Positions 32,525-49,032 of a stretch of 50,506 nucleotides of DNA are shown piece after piece. The translations under genes and the position numbers were made by a program. Within the stretch, counting starts at the first letter, position 1. Each line of letters begins with the position of its first letter. The DNA is from Deltaproteobacteria bacterium Ga0077550. GTDB lineage: Bacteria; Myxococcota_A; Polyangia; Nannocystales; Nannocystaceae. The DNA is taken from the NCBI GenBank assembly GCA_001464385.1, contig LNFB01000378.1, positions 1 through 50,506 of the forward strand, given 5' to 3'. The notes below the pieces were generated by a model. It was given only the letters and a program-made list of their open reading frames with translations. It did not search any database and was not told the origin of the DNA.

Positions 32525-33258
32525 GTCATGCCCCCGTCGATCGTGATGACCTGGCCGGTGATGTAGCTCGCCACGTCGCTGGCCAGGAAGCCGACGAGGC
32601 TCGCGACCTCGTCCGGACGGCCGAGCCGCCGCATCGGGATCGTCGGCAGGATCTGATCGAGCGGCAGGCCCGCGAGCATCTCGGTGTCGATGAGGCCCGG
32701 CGCGACCGCGTTGACCGTGATGCCGCGCTTGCCGAGCTCGGCGGCCAGGCTCTTGGTCGCGCCGATGATCCCGGCCTTGGCCGCGGCGTAGTTGGTCTGA
32801 CCGCGGTTGCCATGGATGCCGGACACCGACGACAGGTTGATGATGCGACCCCAGCGGCGCCCGACCATCGGCATCACCAGGGGCTTGGTCACGTTGTAGA
32901 AGCCGTCCAGCGTCGTGCGCAGCACGTCGTTCCAGGCGTCGCGCTCGAGGGCGGGGAACGGCGCATCTCGGGTGATGCCGGCGTTGTTGACGACGATGTC
33001 GAACGGGCCGCCCTCGTCGACGAGCGCGGCAAGGCAGGCCGCGGTCGCCTCGGCGTCCGCGACATCGAACCGGCAGGCCGACGCCGTCCCGCCCGCCGCG
33101 ACAATCGACGCGACGACGGCCTGCGCGGCCGCGTCGTCGCGGCGATAGTTCACCACGACGTGGGCCCCACGGGAGGCGAGCTCGCGGGCGATCGCCGCGC
33201 CGATGCCCCGGCTCGCGCCGGTGACGATCGCGCGCCTTGCGGTCGCTTCGGGGCTCAC
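32521..33258 (-). CDS. fabG: 3-oxoacyl-ACP reductase, FabG-like
   Basis: A 245-residue short-chain dehydrogenase. NADPH motif TGASRGIG, NNAG, the catalytic Ser in NLSSVSG and YAAAK (Tyr/Lys) are all present, and the terminal ITGQVITIDGG is FabG-typical. It reduces 3-ketoacyl-ACP to 3-hydroxyacyl-ACP. The GTG start at 33258 overlaps the dehydratase stop by 4 bases (GTGA at 33255-33258), which decides it over a longer Arg-rich reading from 33324. The stop overlaps the ketosynthase ATG. It is best seen as the dedicated ketoreductase (ApeQ-like) of the operon rather than the housekeeping enzyme. Confidence 0.92.
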   Translation of the reverse strand: MSPEATARRAIVTGASRGIGAAIARELASRGAHVVVNYRRDDAAAQAVVASIVAAGGTASACRFDVADAEATAACLAALVDEGGPFDIVVNNAGITRDAPFPALERDAWNDVLRTTLDGFYNVTKPLVMPMVGRRWGRIINLSSVSGIHGNRGQTNYAAAKAGIIGATKSLAAELGKRGITVNAVAPGLIDTEMLAGLPLDQILPTIPMRRLGRPDEVASLVGFLASDVASYITGQVITIDGGMT

Positions 33259-33710
33259 GCGGGGTTTCTTAGCACGTTCAAGGTCGCGGTCGCGACGTCG
33301 ATCCCGGCCCGGAGCGCGCGGCACTCGTAGCTCGCGAGGCGGTCGGCGCCGAAGTTGCGTCGGACCTCGATCGTCAGCACATCACCGGGCGCGAACGCTC
33401 GGGCGTGGAGCGCCACGTCCCGCACGCCCACGAGGTAGCCGCCCTGCGGCGCCTCGCCGCGCCAGCGGGCCAGCGCGCCGAGGTGCGCCGCGGCAGCCTG
33501 CGCCATCGACTCGACCGCGTAGATCGCCGGAAGCTGTCCATCGCGCAGGCACGCCGTGCCGCGGCCGACGGTGAACGAGCAGGTCGCTGACGCCTCGGTC
33601 GCGGCGAGCAGCGCATCGACGAACACCATCGGCGGGCGATGGGGGATGAGCTCGACGACCGCGGGGATCGACGCGGGCGGGGCGGGGAGGATCGAGTCCG
33701 ACGCGGTCAC
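33255..33710 (-). CDS. ApeP-like 3-hydroxyacyl-ACP dehydratase (hotdog fold)
   Basis: A 151-residue hotdog protein. LIPHRPPMVFVDALL near residue 18 carries the catalytic His in the form typical of ApeP/FabZ-like dehydratases of aryl-polyene clusters, and PAIYAVESMAQAAAAHLG holds the acidic partner on the central helix. It removes water from 3-hydroxyacyl-ACP to give trans-2-enoyl-ACP. GTG 33710 overlaps the stop of the membrane-protein gene (33707-33710), and the stop overlaps the FabG start. The window has a second dehydratase-type hotdog at the end of the ligase at 11.8-13.4 kb; ApeI/ApeP-type pairs work together in known clusters. Confidence 0.87.
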   Translation of the reverse strand: MTASDSILPAPPASIPAVVELIPHRPPMVFVDALLAATEASATCSFTVGRGTACLRDGQLPAIYAVESMAQAAAAHLGALARWRGEAPQGGYLVGVRDVALHARAFAPGDVLTIEVRRNFGADRLASYECRALRAGIDVATATLNVLRNPA

Positions 33711-34093
33711 GGCGTCGTGGCGCTGCGGGCCTCGGCGGACAGGCGTCGCACGCTGTTGAACAGGTACACCGTGATGATCCCGGTCAAGGACAGACCGAGC
33801 AGCGCGGGCACGTCGACATCGATGTACGCCGCGACGACGACCGTGCCGAGGGTGACGACGAAGAGGTTGGCGACGAGCACGTAGTAGAACGCCTGCGGTG
33901 CCGTACGCAGCAGTCGATGCGTGAAGAGGCCGAGTCCGAGGTACGCGAAGCCCGTCAGCATGCGTGCGATCGACAGCCACGACACGATGTCGAACGACCG
34001 CCGCGTGACTTCGAGCCCGGCCCCCAGGACCACGAGGACGCCGATGAACAGGAAGTACGCGCGCAGCGAACGGGGGGTCTCACGCATCGCCAT
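33707..34093 (-). CDS. Four-TM membrane protein, first gene of polyene-type operon
   Basis: A 128-residue integral membrane protein. Helices are visible in RAYFLFIGVLVVLGAGLEV, IARMLTGFAYLGLGLF, AFYYVLVANLFVVTLGTVVVAAY and ALLGLSLTGIITVYLFNSV. No family was recognised. ATG 34093 is used; GTG 34111 and ATG 34087 are options. Its stop overlaps the dehydratase GTG, so it is translated with the pathway genes and may anchor the enzymes or help product transfer. The 96-base gap to the divergent oxygenase gene must contain both promoters. Confidence 0.7.
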   Translation of the reverse strand: MAMRETPRSLRAYFLFIGVLVVLGAGLEVTRRSFDIVSWLSIARMLTGFAYLGLGLFTHRLLRTAPQAFYYVLVANLFVVTLGTVVVAAYIDVDVPALLGLSLTGIITVYLFNSVRRLSAEARSATTP

Positions 34094-34176
34094 GACGATC
34101 GAGGCTCGCACGGCGACGCGGATGCCGCAACCAGAGAGGGCCGCGGCCGACGACGCTCACCCACCCACCCATCGTG

Positions 34177-34182
34177 TAGGCT
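34177..34182 (+). promoter_or_regulatory. TAGGCT -10-like box
   Basis: TAGGCT ends 7 bases before the ATG at 34190, the same spacing as for the genes at 6081 and 16623. Confidence 0.45.
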
Positions 34183-34189
34183 CGCCACC

Positions 34190-35352
34190 ATGTCCGGCCG
34201 CACGTGGACCGACGCCGAGCTCGATCGCCTGCGCCGTGTCGCCGACCCGCTCGCCGACGGCATCGTCGACGAGATCTTCGCCGAGGGCGAGATCACGGCC
34301 GTGCGTCGGCTGCTGCGTCACCTCGTCGACAACGACCACCCGCTGCTGGTCGAGCCCGGGCTCGCGCTGCCGCCGGCGTTGCTCGCCGCGGTCGAGCGGT
34401 ACTTCGAGCGCAGCGACGCGGAGCTGCCGACGTTCGACCCGGCGATGGTCGAGGCCGGTGAGCGGGTGTTCGAGCTGCACGGCCCCGAGATCCTGATGAC
34501 GCTGTGCTGCTATTCGCTGCCGGCGTCGTACACGGCGAAGAAGGGCGTGCACGTGCTCGCGCAGACCAAGCGGCTCGAGTCGAACCCCAAGCGGCGGCTG
34601 ATCGAGACCACGCAGATGGTGGTCGACGTGATGACGCCCGGCGGACTCGAGCTCCGCGGGAGCGCGCGGACCCACGGCAAGGGGATCCGCAGCGCGCAGA
34701 AGGTCCGGCTCATGCACGCCGCGATCCGCAGGATGATCCTGCACGCCGACGGCCAGGCGTGGATCGACGCCTACGATGCGCCCATCAACCAAGAGGACCT
34801 CGCCGGCACGCTGATGACGTTCTCGCAGGTGGTGCTCGATGGGCTCGAGCGCCTCGGCGCCCCGCTGACGCAGGCCCAGCGCGAGGCGTACCTCTACACG
34901 TGGCGGGCGATCGGATCGATCATGGGCGTGCGCGACGAGGTCATCCCCGTCGACCTCGCCGAGGCCCGGGCGCTGACCGACACGATCCGTCGGCGGCAGT
35001 CGGCGCGCAGCGACGCCGGGGACGTGATGACCGCGGCGCTGCTCGAGACGATGCAGAGCTCGGTGCCGGGGCTCCTGCGCGGGCTGCCCGCGACGCTGCT
35101 GCGGTTCTTCCTGCGCGGTGACTCCCGCTACCTCGCGCTGCCGCCAGGCGACTGGACGCGGGTGATCGTGGCGATGATCCACTGGTTCACGCTGGTGTTC
35201 GATCGGCTGGCCGGTGCCTCGCGGGTGTCGCGGGCCCTGTACCGCGCGTTCAACCGGCGGATGATCGCCGCGTTCATGCGGGTCGAGCGGGGCGCCAACC
35301 GGCCCGACTTCGCGATCCCGGATCACCTCGCGCGCTCGTGGAAGGTCCCGGA

Positions 35353-35377
<25 letters not shown>
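34190..35377 (+). CDS. MpaB-family oxygenase (DUF2236)
   Basis: A 395-residue mainly helical protein of the DUF2236 family, which includes MpaB and the latex-clearing oxygenase and binds haem b. Family marks are VFELHGPEILMTLCCYSLPASYTAKKGVHVL in pieces, TQMVVDVM, the KVRLMHAAIRRMI helix with the likely haem ligand His, and NQEDLAGTLMTFS. Members cleave C-C double bonds of isoprenoids or act as peroxygenase-like enzymes. It stands divergent to the polyene-type operon, so an action on a polyene or isoprenoid is possible but not shown. The 3' end overlaps the giant kinase gene tail-to-tail by 25 bases. Confidence 0.88.
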
Positions 35378-39750
<4,373 letters not shown>

Positions 39751-39822
39751 GCCGGAGGCGCATCATGGCACGGCGCCGCGGAGAACGGCGCGGCGGCGAG
39801 TTTTCCCGGATCGTCGGTGGGT

Positions 39823-40539
39823 TCAGTCGGCCGGCGGACGCAGCTCGAGCGACGACGCGCAGCCGCGAACGTCGTCCGGCTCGAGGCGCACGCAGGTCGC
39901 CGAGCCCAGCGCCTCGACGATCGACCAGGCCCAGCGCACCGGGTTGGATCGCAGCGGCGCGGGGACGGCCGCGGCGGCCGGGACGTCGCGCCGCGGCGCC
40001 TGCCACCGGGCGACGGCGCGGGGACCGGGCGCGACCTCGGCCGTGAGCCACAGCGCGACCGCGAGGCCGTCGTGGTGCGGGTGCAGCTGCGCGGGCATCG
40101 GCTCGTCGGCGACGACCAAGAGGACGTCGGAGGCGCCGCTCGCCAGCCACGCCTGGGCCTCGAGCCACGCCGCCGCGACGGTCTGCTCGCCGGCGCAGAG
40201 CGTGGTCGAGCGGCCGGTGTGTCCCTGGGCGATCGCGAGCTGGCCCGTCGCGGTGTTGTGCACGCTGGTCGCGAAGCGCAGCGGCGACAGGGCGCCGTCG
40301 CCGTCGCGCATCATGTCGAGCAGCTCGGCCGTGGTCGCGATCTCGCCGAACGCGGTGCCGTGGACGATCGCCGCGCGGGCCAGAGGCATGCCGGCACCGA
40401 CGAGCTCGCCGGTGACCTCCGCGACGAGGCGCGTGGCCAGGCTGCAGCGCCGGCGCATCGCGGCGGGGATGAGCTCGGCGCGCGGTGCCCCGCGCTCGGC
40501 GGTCCACGTCGCGGCGGCGCGGATGAACACGTCGATCAC
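39823..40539 (-). CDS. Beta-ketoacyl synthase chain-length factor
   Basis: A 238-residue protein of the Ketoacyl-synt_2 type, too short for a full condensing enzyme. FATSVHNTATGQLAIAQGHTG is the typical core (SVHN), followed by LCAGEQTVAAAWLEA on the nucleophile-elbow helix and a VADEPMP strand. In aryl-polyene clusters (ApeC-like) this subunit pairs with a ketosynthase and sets chain length. The GTG start at 40539 overlaps the stop of the preceding ketosynthase gene (40536-40538), so the pair is made in equal amounts. The C-terminus, ending SLELRPPAD, is divergent. Confidence 0.85.
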   Translation of the reverse strand: MIDVFIRAAATWTAERGAPRAELIPAAMRRRCSLATRLVAEVTGELVGAGMPLARAAIVHGTAFGEIATTAELLDMMRDGDGALSPLRFATSVHNTATGQLAIAQGHTGRSTTLCAGEQTVAAAWLEAQAWLASGASDVLLVVADEPMPAQLHPHHDGLAVALWLTAEVAPGPRAVARWQAPRRDVPAAAAVPAPLRSNPVRWAWSIVEALGSATCVRLEPDDVRGCASSLELRPPAD

Positions 40540-41696
40540 GCGAGCCCCACGATCACGGCGGCGTTGCTGCCCCCGAAGGCGAACGAGTTGGACATCGCGT
40601 AGTCGCCGTCGAGCACGCGACGCTGCACGACCACGTCGATGCCGAGCGTCGCATCGATGTTGTCGCACCCGAGCGATGGCGGCACGACGCCCTCGGCCAG
40701 CGCCAGCGCGGTGAGGATCACCTCGGTGGCCCCGGCGGCGCCGAGCATGTGACCGGTGTAGCCCTTGGTCGCGACCACCGGCGTGCGCGCGCCGAACACC
40801 CGCGCGATCGCCTTGGCCTCGGCGGCGTCGTTGAGCGCGGTCCCGGTGCCGTGCGCGTTGATGAAGGCGATCTGCGCCGGTTCGAGCCCCGCATGCTCCA
40901 GCGCCGCGCGCATCGCCGCCGCCGCGCCGTCGCCTTCGGGGTGCGGCGCGCTCATGTGGTACGCGTCGCACGACTCGCCGACCGCGACCAGTCGGGTGGC
41001 CGCGTCCCCGCGACGCTCGACGAGCGCGAGCGCACCGCCCTCGCCGAGGCTGAGGCCGCGGCGCGCGACGTCGAAGGGGCGGCAGTGATCCGGCGCGACC
41101 AGCTCGAGCGCCGTGAAGCCACGCACGGTGGTCTCGCACAGGCTGTCGACGCCGCCGACGATGACCGCGTCGGCGAGGTCCGCGGCGATGAGCCGCGCGG
41201 CGGAGCCGAACGCCTTCGCGCTCGACGAGCACGCGGTGGAGATGGCGTAGCCGGGGCCCCGCGCGCCCGAGCACGCGCGCACCACCTCGATCGTGGCTTG
41301 CAGCGCGTGCTGCCGCGCGACGTCGAAGCCGGCCGGCAGCGGGGCGCCGCGGGTCCACGCGGCCTCGGTCGCCGCGATGCCGCCGGTGCTGGTCCCGATC
41401 ACGATCGCGACCCGCGACGCACCCCAGCGCCGGTTCGCACGGTCGATCGCGCCTTGGATCGGGGCCAACGTCTGCGCCGCGATGCGGGCTTGCCTCGTGT
41501 CATGGGCGGCCAGCGCCGCAGGCAGGGGCGCGAGCGCGTCGCACAGGCCGTGCGTACCCGGCGGTCCCCACGACCACGGGAGCGCGCGTAGGCCCGATCG
41601 CGCCGCGGCGATCGCCGCGCTCACGCCCGTGAGGTCGGTGCCCAGGGCGTTGCACAGCGAGAGCGCGGTGATCGGGTGGCGGGTGTCCGTCGACAT
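40536..41696 (-). CDS. Beta-ketoacyl-ACP synthase paired with chain-length factor
   Basis: A 386-residue condensing enzyme. Cys156 in STACSSSAK, His282 in NAHGTGTALND and His316 in KGYTGHMLGAAG are the catalytic triad; SNSFAFGGSNAAVI is the terminal FabF signature. It forms a heterodimer-like pair with the short downstream factor, as in aryl-polyene and type II polyketide systems. The ATG at 41696 is 43 bases behind the zinc-finger kinase gene on the same strand, so it may be co-transcribed with the kinase. It is the second full ketosynthase in the window, separated by 9 kb from the FabG operon. Confidence 0.92.
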   Translation of the reverse strand: MSTDTRHPITALSLCNALGTDLTGVSAAIAAARSGLRALPWSWGPPGTHGLCDALAPLPAALAAHDTRQARIAAQTLAPIQGAIDRANRRWGASRVAIVIGTSTGGIAATEAAWTRGAPLPAGFDVARQHALQATIEVVRACSGARGPGYAISTACSSSAKAFGSAARLIAADLADAVIVGGVDSLCETTVRGFTALELVAPDHCRPFDVARRGLSLGEGGALALVERRGDAATRLVAVGESCDAYHMSAPHPEGDGAAAAMRAALEHAGLEPAQIAFINAHGTGTALNDAAEAKAIARVFGARTPVVATKGYTGHMLGAAGATEVILTALALAEGVVPPSLGCDNIDATLGIDVVVQRRVLDGDYAMSNSFAFGGSNAAVIVGLA

Positions 41697-41739
41697 GCGG
41701 GACGTCGGGGCGGAGGGTCGCACGGATCGGTGGCTGGGC

Positions 41740-45000
<3,261 letters not shown>

Positions 45001-45089
45001 TTGTTTCGCGCCGCGAATTCGCCCGGATCAAACCATGGTTCTCACGATGTTGGCTAGTCGATTGACCTCACCGATTCGGCACGGCCTGC

Positions 45090-45095
45090 TAGGTT
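45090..45095 (+). promoter_or_regulatory. TAGGTT -10-like box of histidine kinase gene
   Basis: TAGGTT lies 20 bases before GTG 45116, with a GGGAG ribosome site at 45103-45107 in between. A TTGACC at 45062-45067 resembles a -35 box, but its 22-base spacing is too long for a standard promoter. Confidence 0.3.
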
Positions 45096-45115
45096 GTGTC
45101 TTGGGAGTGAGCGGC

Positions 45116-46444
45116 GTGACCAAATCCGACGAACGTTCGGCGAGCGTCGACGTGCTCGACGACGAGCCGATGCGCACGGCGCTGCTCCGCACCGGCTCGA
45201 TCGTCGCGGCTGCGGCGTGGGTCGGCTTCGCCGCGTTGGTGGGGTTAGGGGGCGCCACGGACAGCGCCGTCGTGATGCTCGCGTGCGCGGCCGCGACGAG
45301 CCTCGCGCCCCTGCTCGGCCGCGTCGCGGGATCCGGCGTCGGTGGCTCCTACTTCGTCGCGATGCTGATCGTCGGGCTCACGGCGACGTCGTTGCTGCGC
45401 GGCGGCTTCGAGGCCTCCGTCGCGCAGTGGTTCGCGATCGTGCCGCTCATCTCGGTGCTCGGCGCCCGCCCGCGCAAGGCGTGGCTCTGGGGCGCGCTGT
45501 CGGTACTCGCCCTCGTCGCGATCGTGATCGCAGAGCAAGGCCACTGGCTCGGCGCCCGCGCCCCCTCGACGCGGTTCGGCGCGGCGGCGTCGAGCGCCGC
45601 GCTGCTCGGCGTGGTCGCGCTGCTCGGCGCATTCTTCCATCGCCGCCGCGCAGAGGCGTTCGATCGCCACGCCGCGCTGCAGCGCGAGCTGTTCCAGTCC
45701 CAGCAGCTCGACGGGCTCGGCCGCCTCGCCGGCGGCATCGCGCACGACTTCAACAACCTCCTGTCGGTGGTGGCGACGCGTGCCGAGCTCGCCGCGAGCG
45801 TGGGCATCAGCGACGCGGAGCGCACCCAAGATCTCGAGGCCATCCGCGCCGCCGCCGAGCAAGGCGTCGCGCTCACGCGGGACCTGGTCGCGTTCGCGGG
45901 CGGCAACGACGGCGGCAGCGCCGAGAGCCTGCACGTCCGCGACGTCGTCCGCGACGTCGCGCGTCTGCTGGGGCGGGTGCTGCCCCGCACCATCCGCCTC
46001 GTGGTCGAGGTCGATCCGAACGCGGGACAGGTGATGGCGAGCCACCGGCGGATCCACCAGGTACTGATGAACCTCGTGCTCAACGCCAAGGAGGCGATGC
46101 CGGACGGCGGTGCGATCCGCATCGCCGTGGACGCGTTCGCGGGGCGGCCACCCGGGTCGAACCCGCGGACCCACGCCGCCGGCGCGTACGTCCGCATCCG
46201 CGTCGCCGACGAAGGCACGGGCATGAGCGAGCACACCCGCCGCCGCGTGCTCGAGCCGTTCTTCACCACCAAGTCCCGCGGCACCGGCCTCGGCCTCGCC
46301 ACCGTGCACCGCATCGTCCGCGACTATGGCGGCGTGCTCGACGTCCGCTCGACGCTCGGCGAGGGGTCGGTCTTCGACGTGTACCTGGCCGAGCTGCCGA
46401 GTGCGGCGGACCAGCGCCACGCGGCGGCGCACGGAGGCTTGTGA
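45116..46444 (+). CDS. Membrane histidine kinase
   Basis: A 442-residue sensor kinase from GTG 45116, chosen for the GGGAG site 8 bases upstream. The N-terminal 175 residues hold about five hydrophobic helices without a large external domain. The dimerisation helix carries GGIAHDFNN with phospho-acceptor His210. The ATPase domain shows the N box NLVLNAKEAM, G1 DEGTGM, the F box EPFFTTK and G2 GTGLGLATV. No PAS, HAMP or receiver domain is attached, and no response regulator gene is adjacent, so it is an orphan. The stimulus may be membrane-related. It converges with feoB across 29 bases. Confidence 0.92.
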   Translation: MTKSDERSASVDVLDDEPMRTALLRTGSIVAAAAWVGFAALVGLGGATDSAVVMLACAAATSLAPLLGRVAGSGVGGSYFVAMLIVGLTATSLLRGGFEASVAQWFAIVPLISVLGARPRKAWLWGALSVLALVAIVIAEQGHWLGARAPSTRFGAAASSAALLGVVALLGAFFHRRRAEAFDRHAALQRELFQSQQLDGLGRLAGGIAHDFNNLLSVVATRAELAASVGISDAERTQDLEAIRAAAEQGVALTRDLVAFAGGNDGGSAESLHVRDVVRDVARLLGRVLPRTIRLVVEVDPNAGQVMASHRRIHQVLMNLVLNAKEAMPDGGAIRIAVDAFAGRPPGSNPRTHAAGAYVRIRVADEGTGMSEHTRRRVLEPFFTTKSRGTGLGLATVHRIVRDYGGVLDVRSTLGEGSVFDVYLAELPSAADQRHAAAHGGL

Positions 46445-46473
46445 GTGCGCGTCCGTGCTTCTGACGTCGCGCG

Positions 46474-48567
46474 TCAGCCGAAGCCGAGCGCGCGCCCGCC
46501 CTGGAATACCAGCAGCGCGGCGACGTACGCGATCGCGGTCATGCTGAAGAACATGAACAGCGTCCACTTCCACGAGTTGGTCTCGCGGCGGACGACGGCG
46601 AGCGTCGACATGCACTGGCACGCGTACACGAAGAAGACCATCAGTGCGAGGCCCGACAGGGGCGTGTGCCGCGGCTTGCCGGTCTCGGCGTTCACGTCGG
46701 CGCGGATGGCCTCGCGCAGCTCGACCGGATCGTCCTCGTCGGCCTCCATGCCGTAGACGAGGCCGAGCGTGCCGACCAGGACCTCGCGCGCGGCGAAGCT
46801 GCCGATGATGCCGATGCCCATGCGCCAGTCCTGACCGATGGGCTCGAGCGCCGGCTCGAGCGTCTGGGCGGCGCGACCGGCGTAGCTCTGGGCGATCTGC
46901 GTCGGGCCCTCGCCGCCGGCACCGGTCGCGTCGCGCGGGAAGCTGAGCAGCGCCCACAGCACGATCGTCATCGCGAGGATCACGGTGCCCGCGTTGCGCA
47001 CGAAGTCCATCGTGCGGTCGTAGACCATGAGCACGGTGTTGCGCAGCCGCGGCACGCGGTACGGCGGCAGCTCGAGCACGAGCGGCGGGGTCGGGCTGCG
47101 CAGCAGCGTGCGCTTGGCGATGTAGCCCACCGCGAGCGCCGAGCACGTCGACAGCGCGTACATCCCCAGGAGGATCCCCGCGCGCTGGAGGTTCGCGCCC
47201 TCGGCGTCGGGATCCGCGACGAACAGCGCCCCGATCACGAGGCTGTAGATCGGCAGGCGCGCCGAGCAGCTCATGTACGGGATCATCAGGATCGTGACCA
47301 GCCGATCCTTGAAGCTCGAGATGGTGCGCGTGCCGAGGATCGCCGGCACCGCGCAGGCATAGCCCGACAGCAACGGGATGAACGCGCGGCCGTGCAGGCC
47401 CAGCCGCGACATCAGCCGGTCCATCAGGAACGCGGCGCGGGCGAGGTAGCCGCTGTCCTCGAGCGCGCCGAGGAACAGGAACAGCATCGCGATCTGCGGC
47501 ACGAACACCACCACGTTGCCCGCGCCGGCGATGACGCCCTGCGTGACGAGATCGGTGAGCAGCCCCGGGCCGAGGGCGTCGGACACCGCCTCGGAGAGGA
47601 GGCCCATCGCCCACTCGATCGCGTCCATGAACGGTTGCGCCCACGTGAAGACCGCGGTGAAGATCGTGCCCATCACCAGGGCGAACGCGACGAGGCCCCA
47701 CAGGCGGTGGGTGAGCAGGCCGTCGATGCGATCCGACATCGCCATCGCGGGCGCCGCGGAGCGGTCGGTCGACGTCGCGGCCGCATGCGCGAGCACGCGA
47801 TCGACCTCGCGGTAGCGCAGCTCGACCAGCGCGAGCGCGGCGCGGCGCAGGCGATCGGGCTCGATGGCCGCGAGCCGTCGGTGCTCGTCGGGGTCGCCCG
47901 GCACGTCGATGCCCTCGGCTGCGGCCGCGGACGCCAGCAACCATCGGCTCCGGGGCGCGTCGCCGCCGAGGTCCGCGAGCGTCTCCGCGAGCTCCGCCAT
48001 CCCCGGATCTGCGTCGGGATCGATCGCGACGAGGTGCGGCGTGCCGCGCTCGGGCAGGCGCGCCACCGCGGCGACGAGCTCGCGCGCCCCGTCGCCACTG
48101 CGGCCCGAGGTCGGGATCACCGGGGCGCCGAGGCGCTCGGCCAGCCGCGCCGCATCGGCCGTGAGCCCCAGGCCCTTGGCCGTGTCGCTCATGTTGAGCG
48201 CGATGACCATCGGCACGCCGAGCTCGCGGAGCTGCAGCGCGAAGTAGAGGTTGCGCGACAGGTTGGTCGCGTCGACGACGAGGATGATCGCCGACGGTGC
48301 CGGCCCGTCGGCGCCGGTGAGCGCCGCGTGGGCGGCGACCTCGTCCGCGGACGTCGCCGTGAGGCTGTAGCAGCCGGGCAGATCGACGAGCGTGATCGGG
48401 ACTGGCGGCTGCATCGCGGCCGCGACCTCGCCCTCGCGCCGCTCGACGGTGACGCCGGCGTAGTTGCCCACGCGGTGGCGCGACTGCGTCATCACGTTGA
48501 ACAGGCTGGTCTTGCCGACGTTGGGGTTGCCGGCGAGCGCCACCAGGCGGGGGGCTGGGGTGCTCAC
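46474..48567 (-). CDS. feoB: Ferrous iron transporter FeoB
   Basis: A 697-residue iron(II) permease. The N-terminal G domain has G1 GNPNVGKT (13-20), G3 DLPGCYSL and G4 NMSD; a helical spacer follows, then the membrane part with the two gate motifs (about eight or more helices, including the LSGYACAVPAILGTR and YMSCSARLPIY segments with conserved Cys). It imports Fe2+ across the inner membrane, driven or gated by GTP. Its ATG overlaps the feoA stop by 4 bases. No feoC is seen. Length is normal to slightly short. Confidence 0.96.
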   Translation of the reverse strand: MSTPAPRLVALAGNPNVGKTSLFNVMTQSRHRVGNYAGVTVERREGEVAAAMQPPVPITLVDLPGCYSLTATSADEVAAHAALTGADGPAPSAIILVVDATNLSRNLYFALQLRELGVPMVIALNMSDTAKGLGLTADAARLAERLGAPVIPTSGRSGDGARELVAAVARLPERGTPHLVAIDPDADPGMAELAETLADLGGDAPRSRWLLASAAAAEGIDVPGDPDEHRRLAAIEPDRLRRAALALVELRYREVDRVLAHAAATSTDRSAAPAMAMSDRIDGLLTHRLWGLVAFALVMGTIFTAVFTWAQPFMDAIEWAMGLLSEAVSDALGPGLLTDLVTQGVIAGAGNVVVFVPQIAMLFLFLGALEDSGYLARAAFLMDRLMSRLGLHGRAFIPLLSGYACAVPAILGTRTISSFKDRLVTILMIPYMSCSARLPIYSLVIGALFVADPDAEGANLQRAGILLGMYALSTCSALAVGYIAKRTLLRSPTPPLVLELPPYRVPRLRNTVLMVYDRTMDFVRNAGTVILAMTIVLWALLSFPRDATGAGGEGPTQIAQSYAGRAAQTLEPALEPIGQDWRMGIGIIGSFAAREVLVGTLGLVYGMEADEDDPVELREAIRADVNAETGKPRHTPLSGLALMVFFVYACQCMSTLAVVRRETNSWKWTLFMFFSMTAIAYVAALLVFQGGRALGFG

Positions 48568-48803
48568 GCGATGCGGACCCTCGCCGCTTCGGCGCGGCGC
48601 AGCGAGATGTGGTAGCCGCGCAGGGAGAACTGCAGCGGGTCGCCCAGCGGTGCGACCTTGATCAGGCGCACCGGCGTGCCGACGACGAAGCCCATCTCGG
48701 CGAGTCGGATCACGAGCGCGCCGTCACCGTCGAGCCCAGCGACGTCGCCGGACTCGCCAACCGACAGCGACGCGAGATCTCGGCGGGGCACCTGCGGCAG
48801 CAT
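48564..48803 (-). CDS. feoA: Ferrous iron transport protein FeoA
   Basis: A 79-residue SH3-like protein: LAEMGFVVGTPVRLIKVAPLGDP and FSLRGYHISLRRAEAARVRI are the FeoA signature. It binds FeoB and is needed for full Fe2+ uptake. Its stop overlaps the feoB start (48564-48567), so the two are co-translated. The 229-base gap upstream, shared with the divergent aldo/keto reductase, should hold the promoter; no AT-rich Fur box is obvious to the eye. Confidence 0.93.
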   Translation of the reverse strand: MLPQVPRRDLASLSVGESGDVAGLDGDGALVIRLAEMGFVVGTPVRLIKVAPLGDPLQFSLRGYHISLRRAEAARVRIA

Positions 48804-48975
48804 CGAGCGCGAAGCGGAGGCGGGTCAAGCTGCGCGCACGAGGACGGGAGATCGGCGGGGCGACGCGGCCAAGGCCACCGAAGCTGTCGCGCGCGCGCGA
48901 GCAGGGTCACGTGTGCCGGGCGTCCGAGCGTTCGCGGCGGGCCCAGAACAGCGCGCGGTCCGCCGCCCAAGGCTG

Positions 48976-48981
48976 CTACCC
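48976..48981 (+). promoter_or_regulatory. TACCCT -10-like box
   Basis: TACCCT lies 51 bases before the ATG at 49033 within the 229-base feoA/aldo-keto reductase gap. It fits the TANNNT type but, unlike most others here, predicts a leader of about 45 bases. The rest of the gap shows nothing distinctive. Confidence 0.3.
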
Positions 48982-49032
48982 TCCCGCGCTCGCGCCGGCC
49001 CAACAGCGGGCCCGGCGCGCACGAGGCACCCC

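Noticed and set aside
45062..45095. Standard sigma-70 promoter TTGACC...TAGGTT before the histidine kinase
   Set aside because: The 22-base spacing is outside the normal range; only the -10-like box was retained at low confidence.
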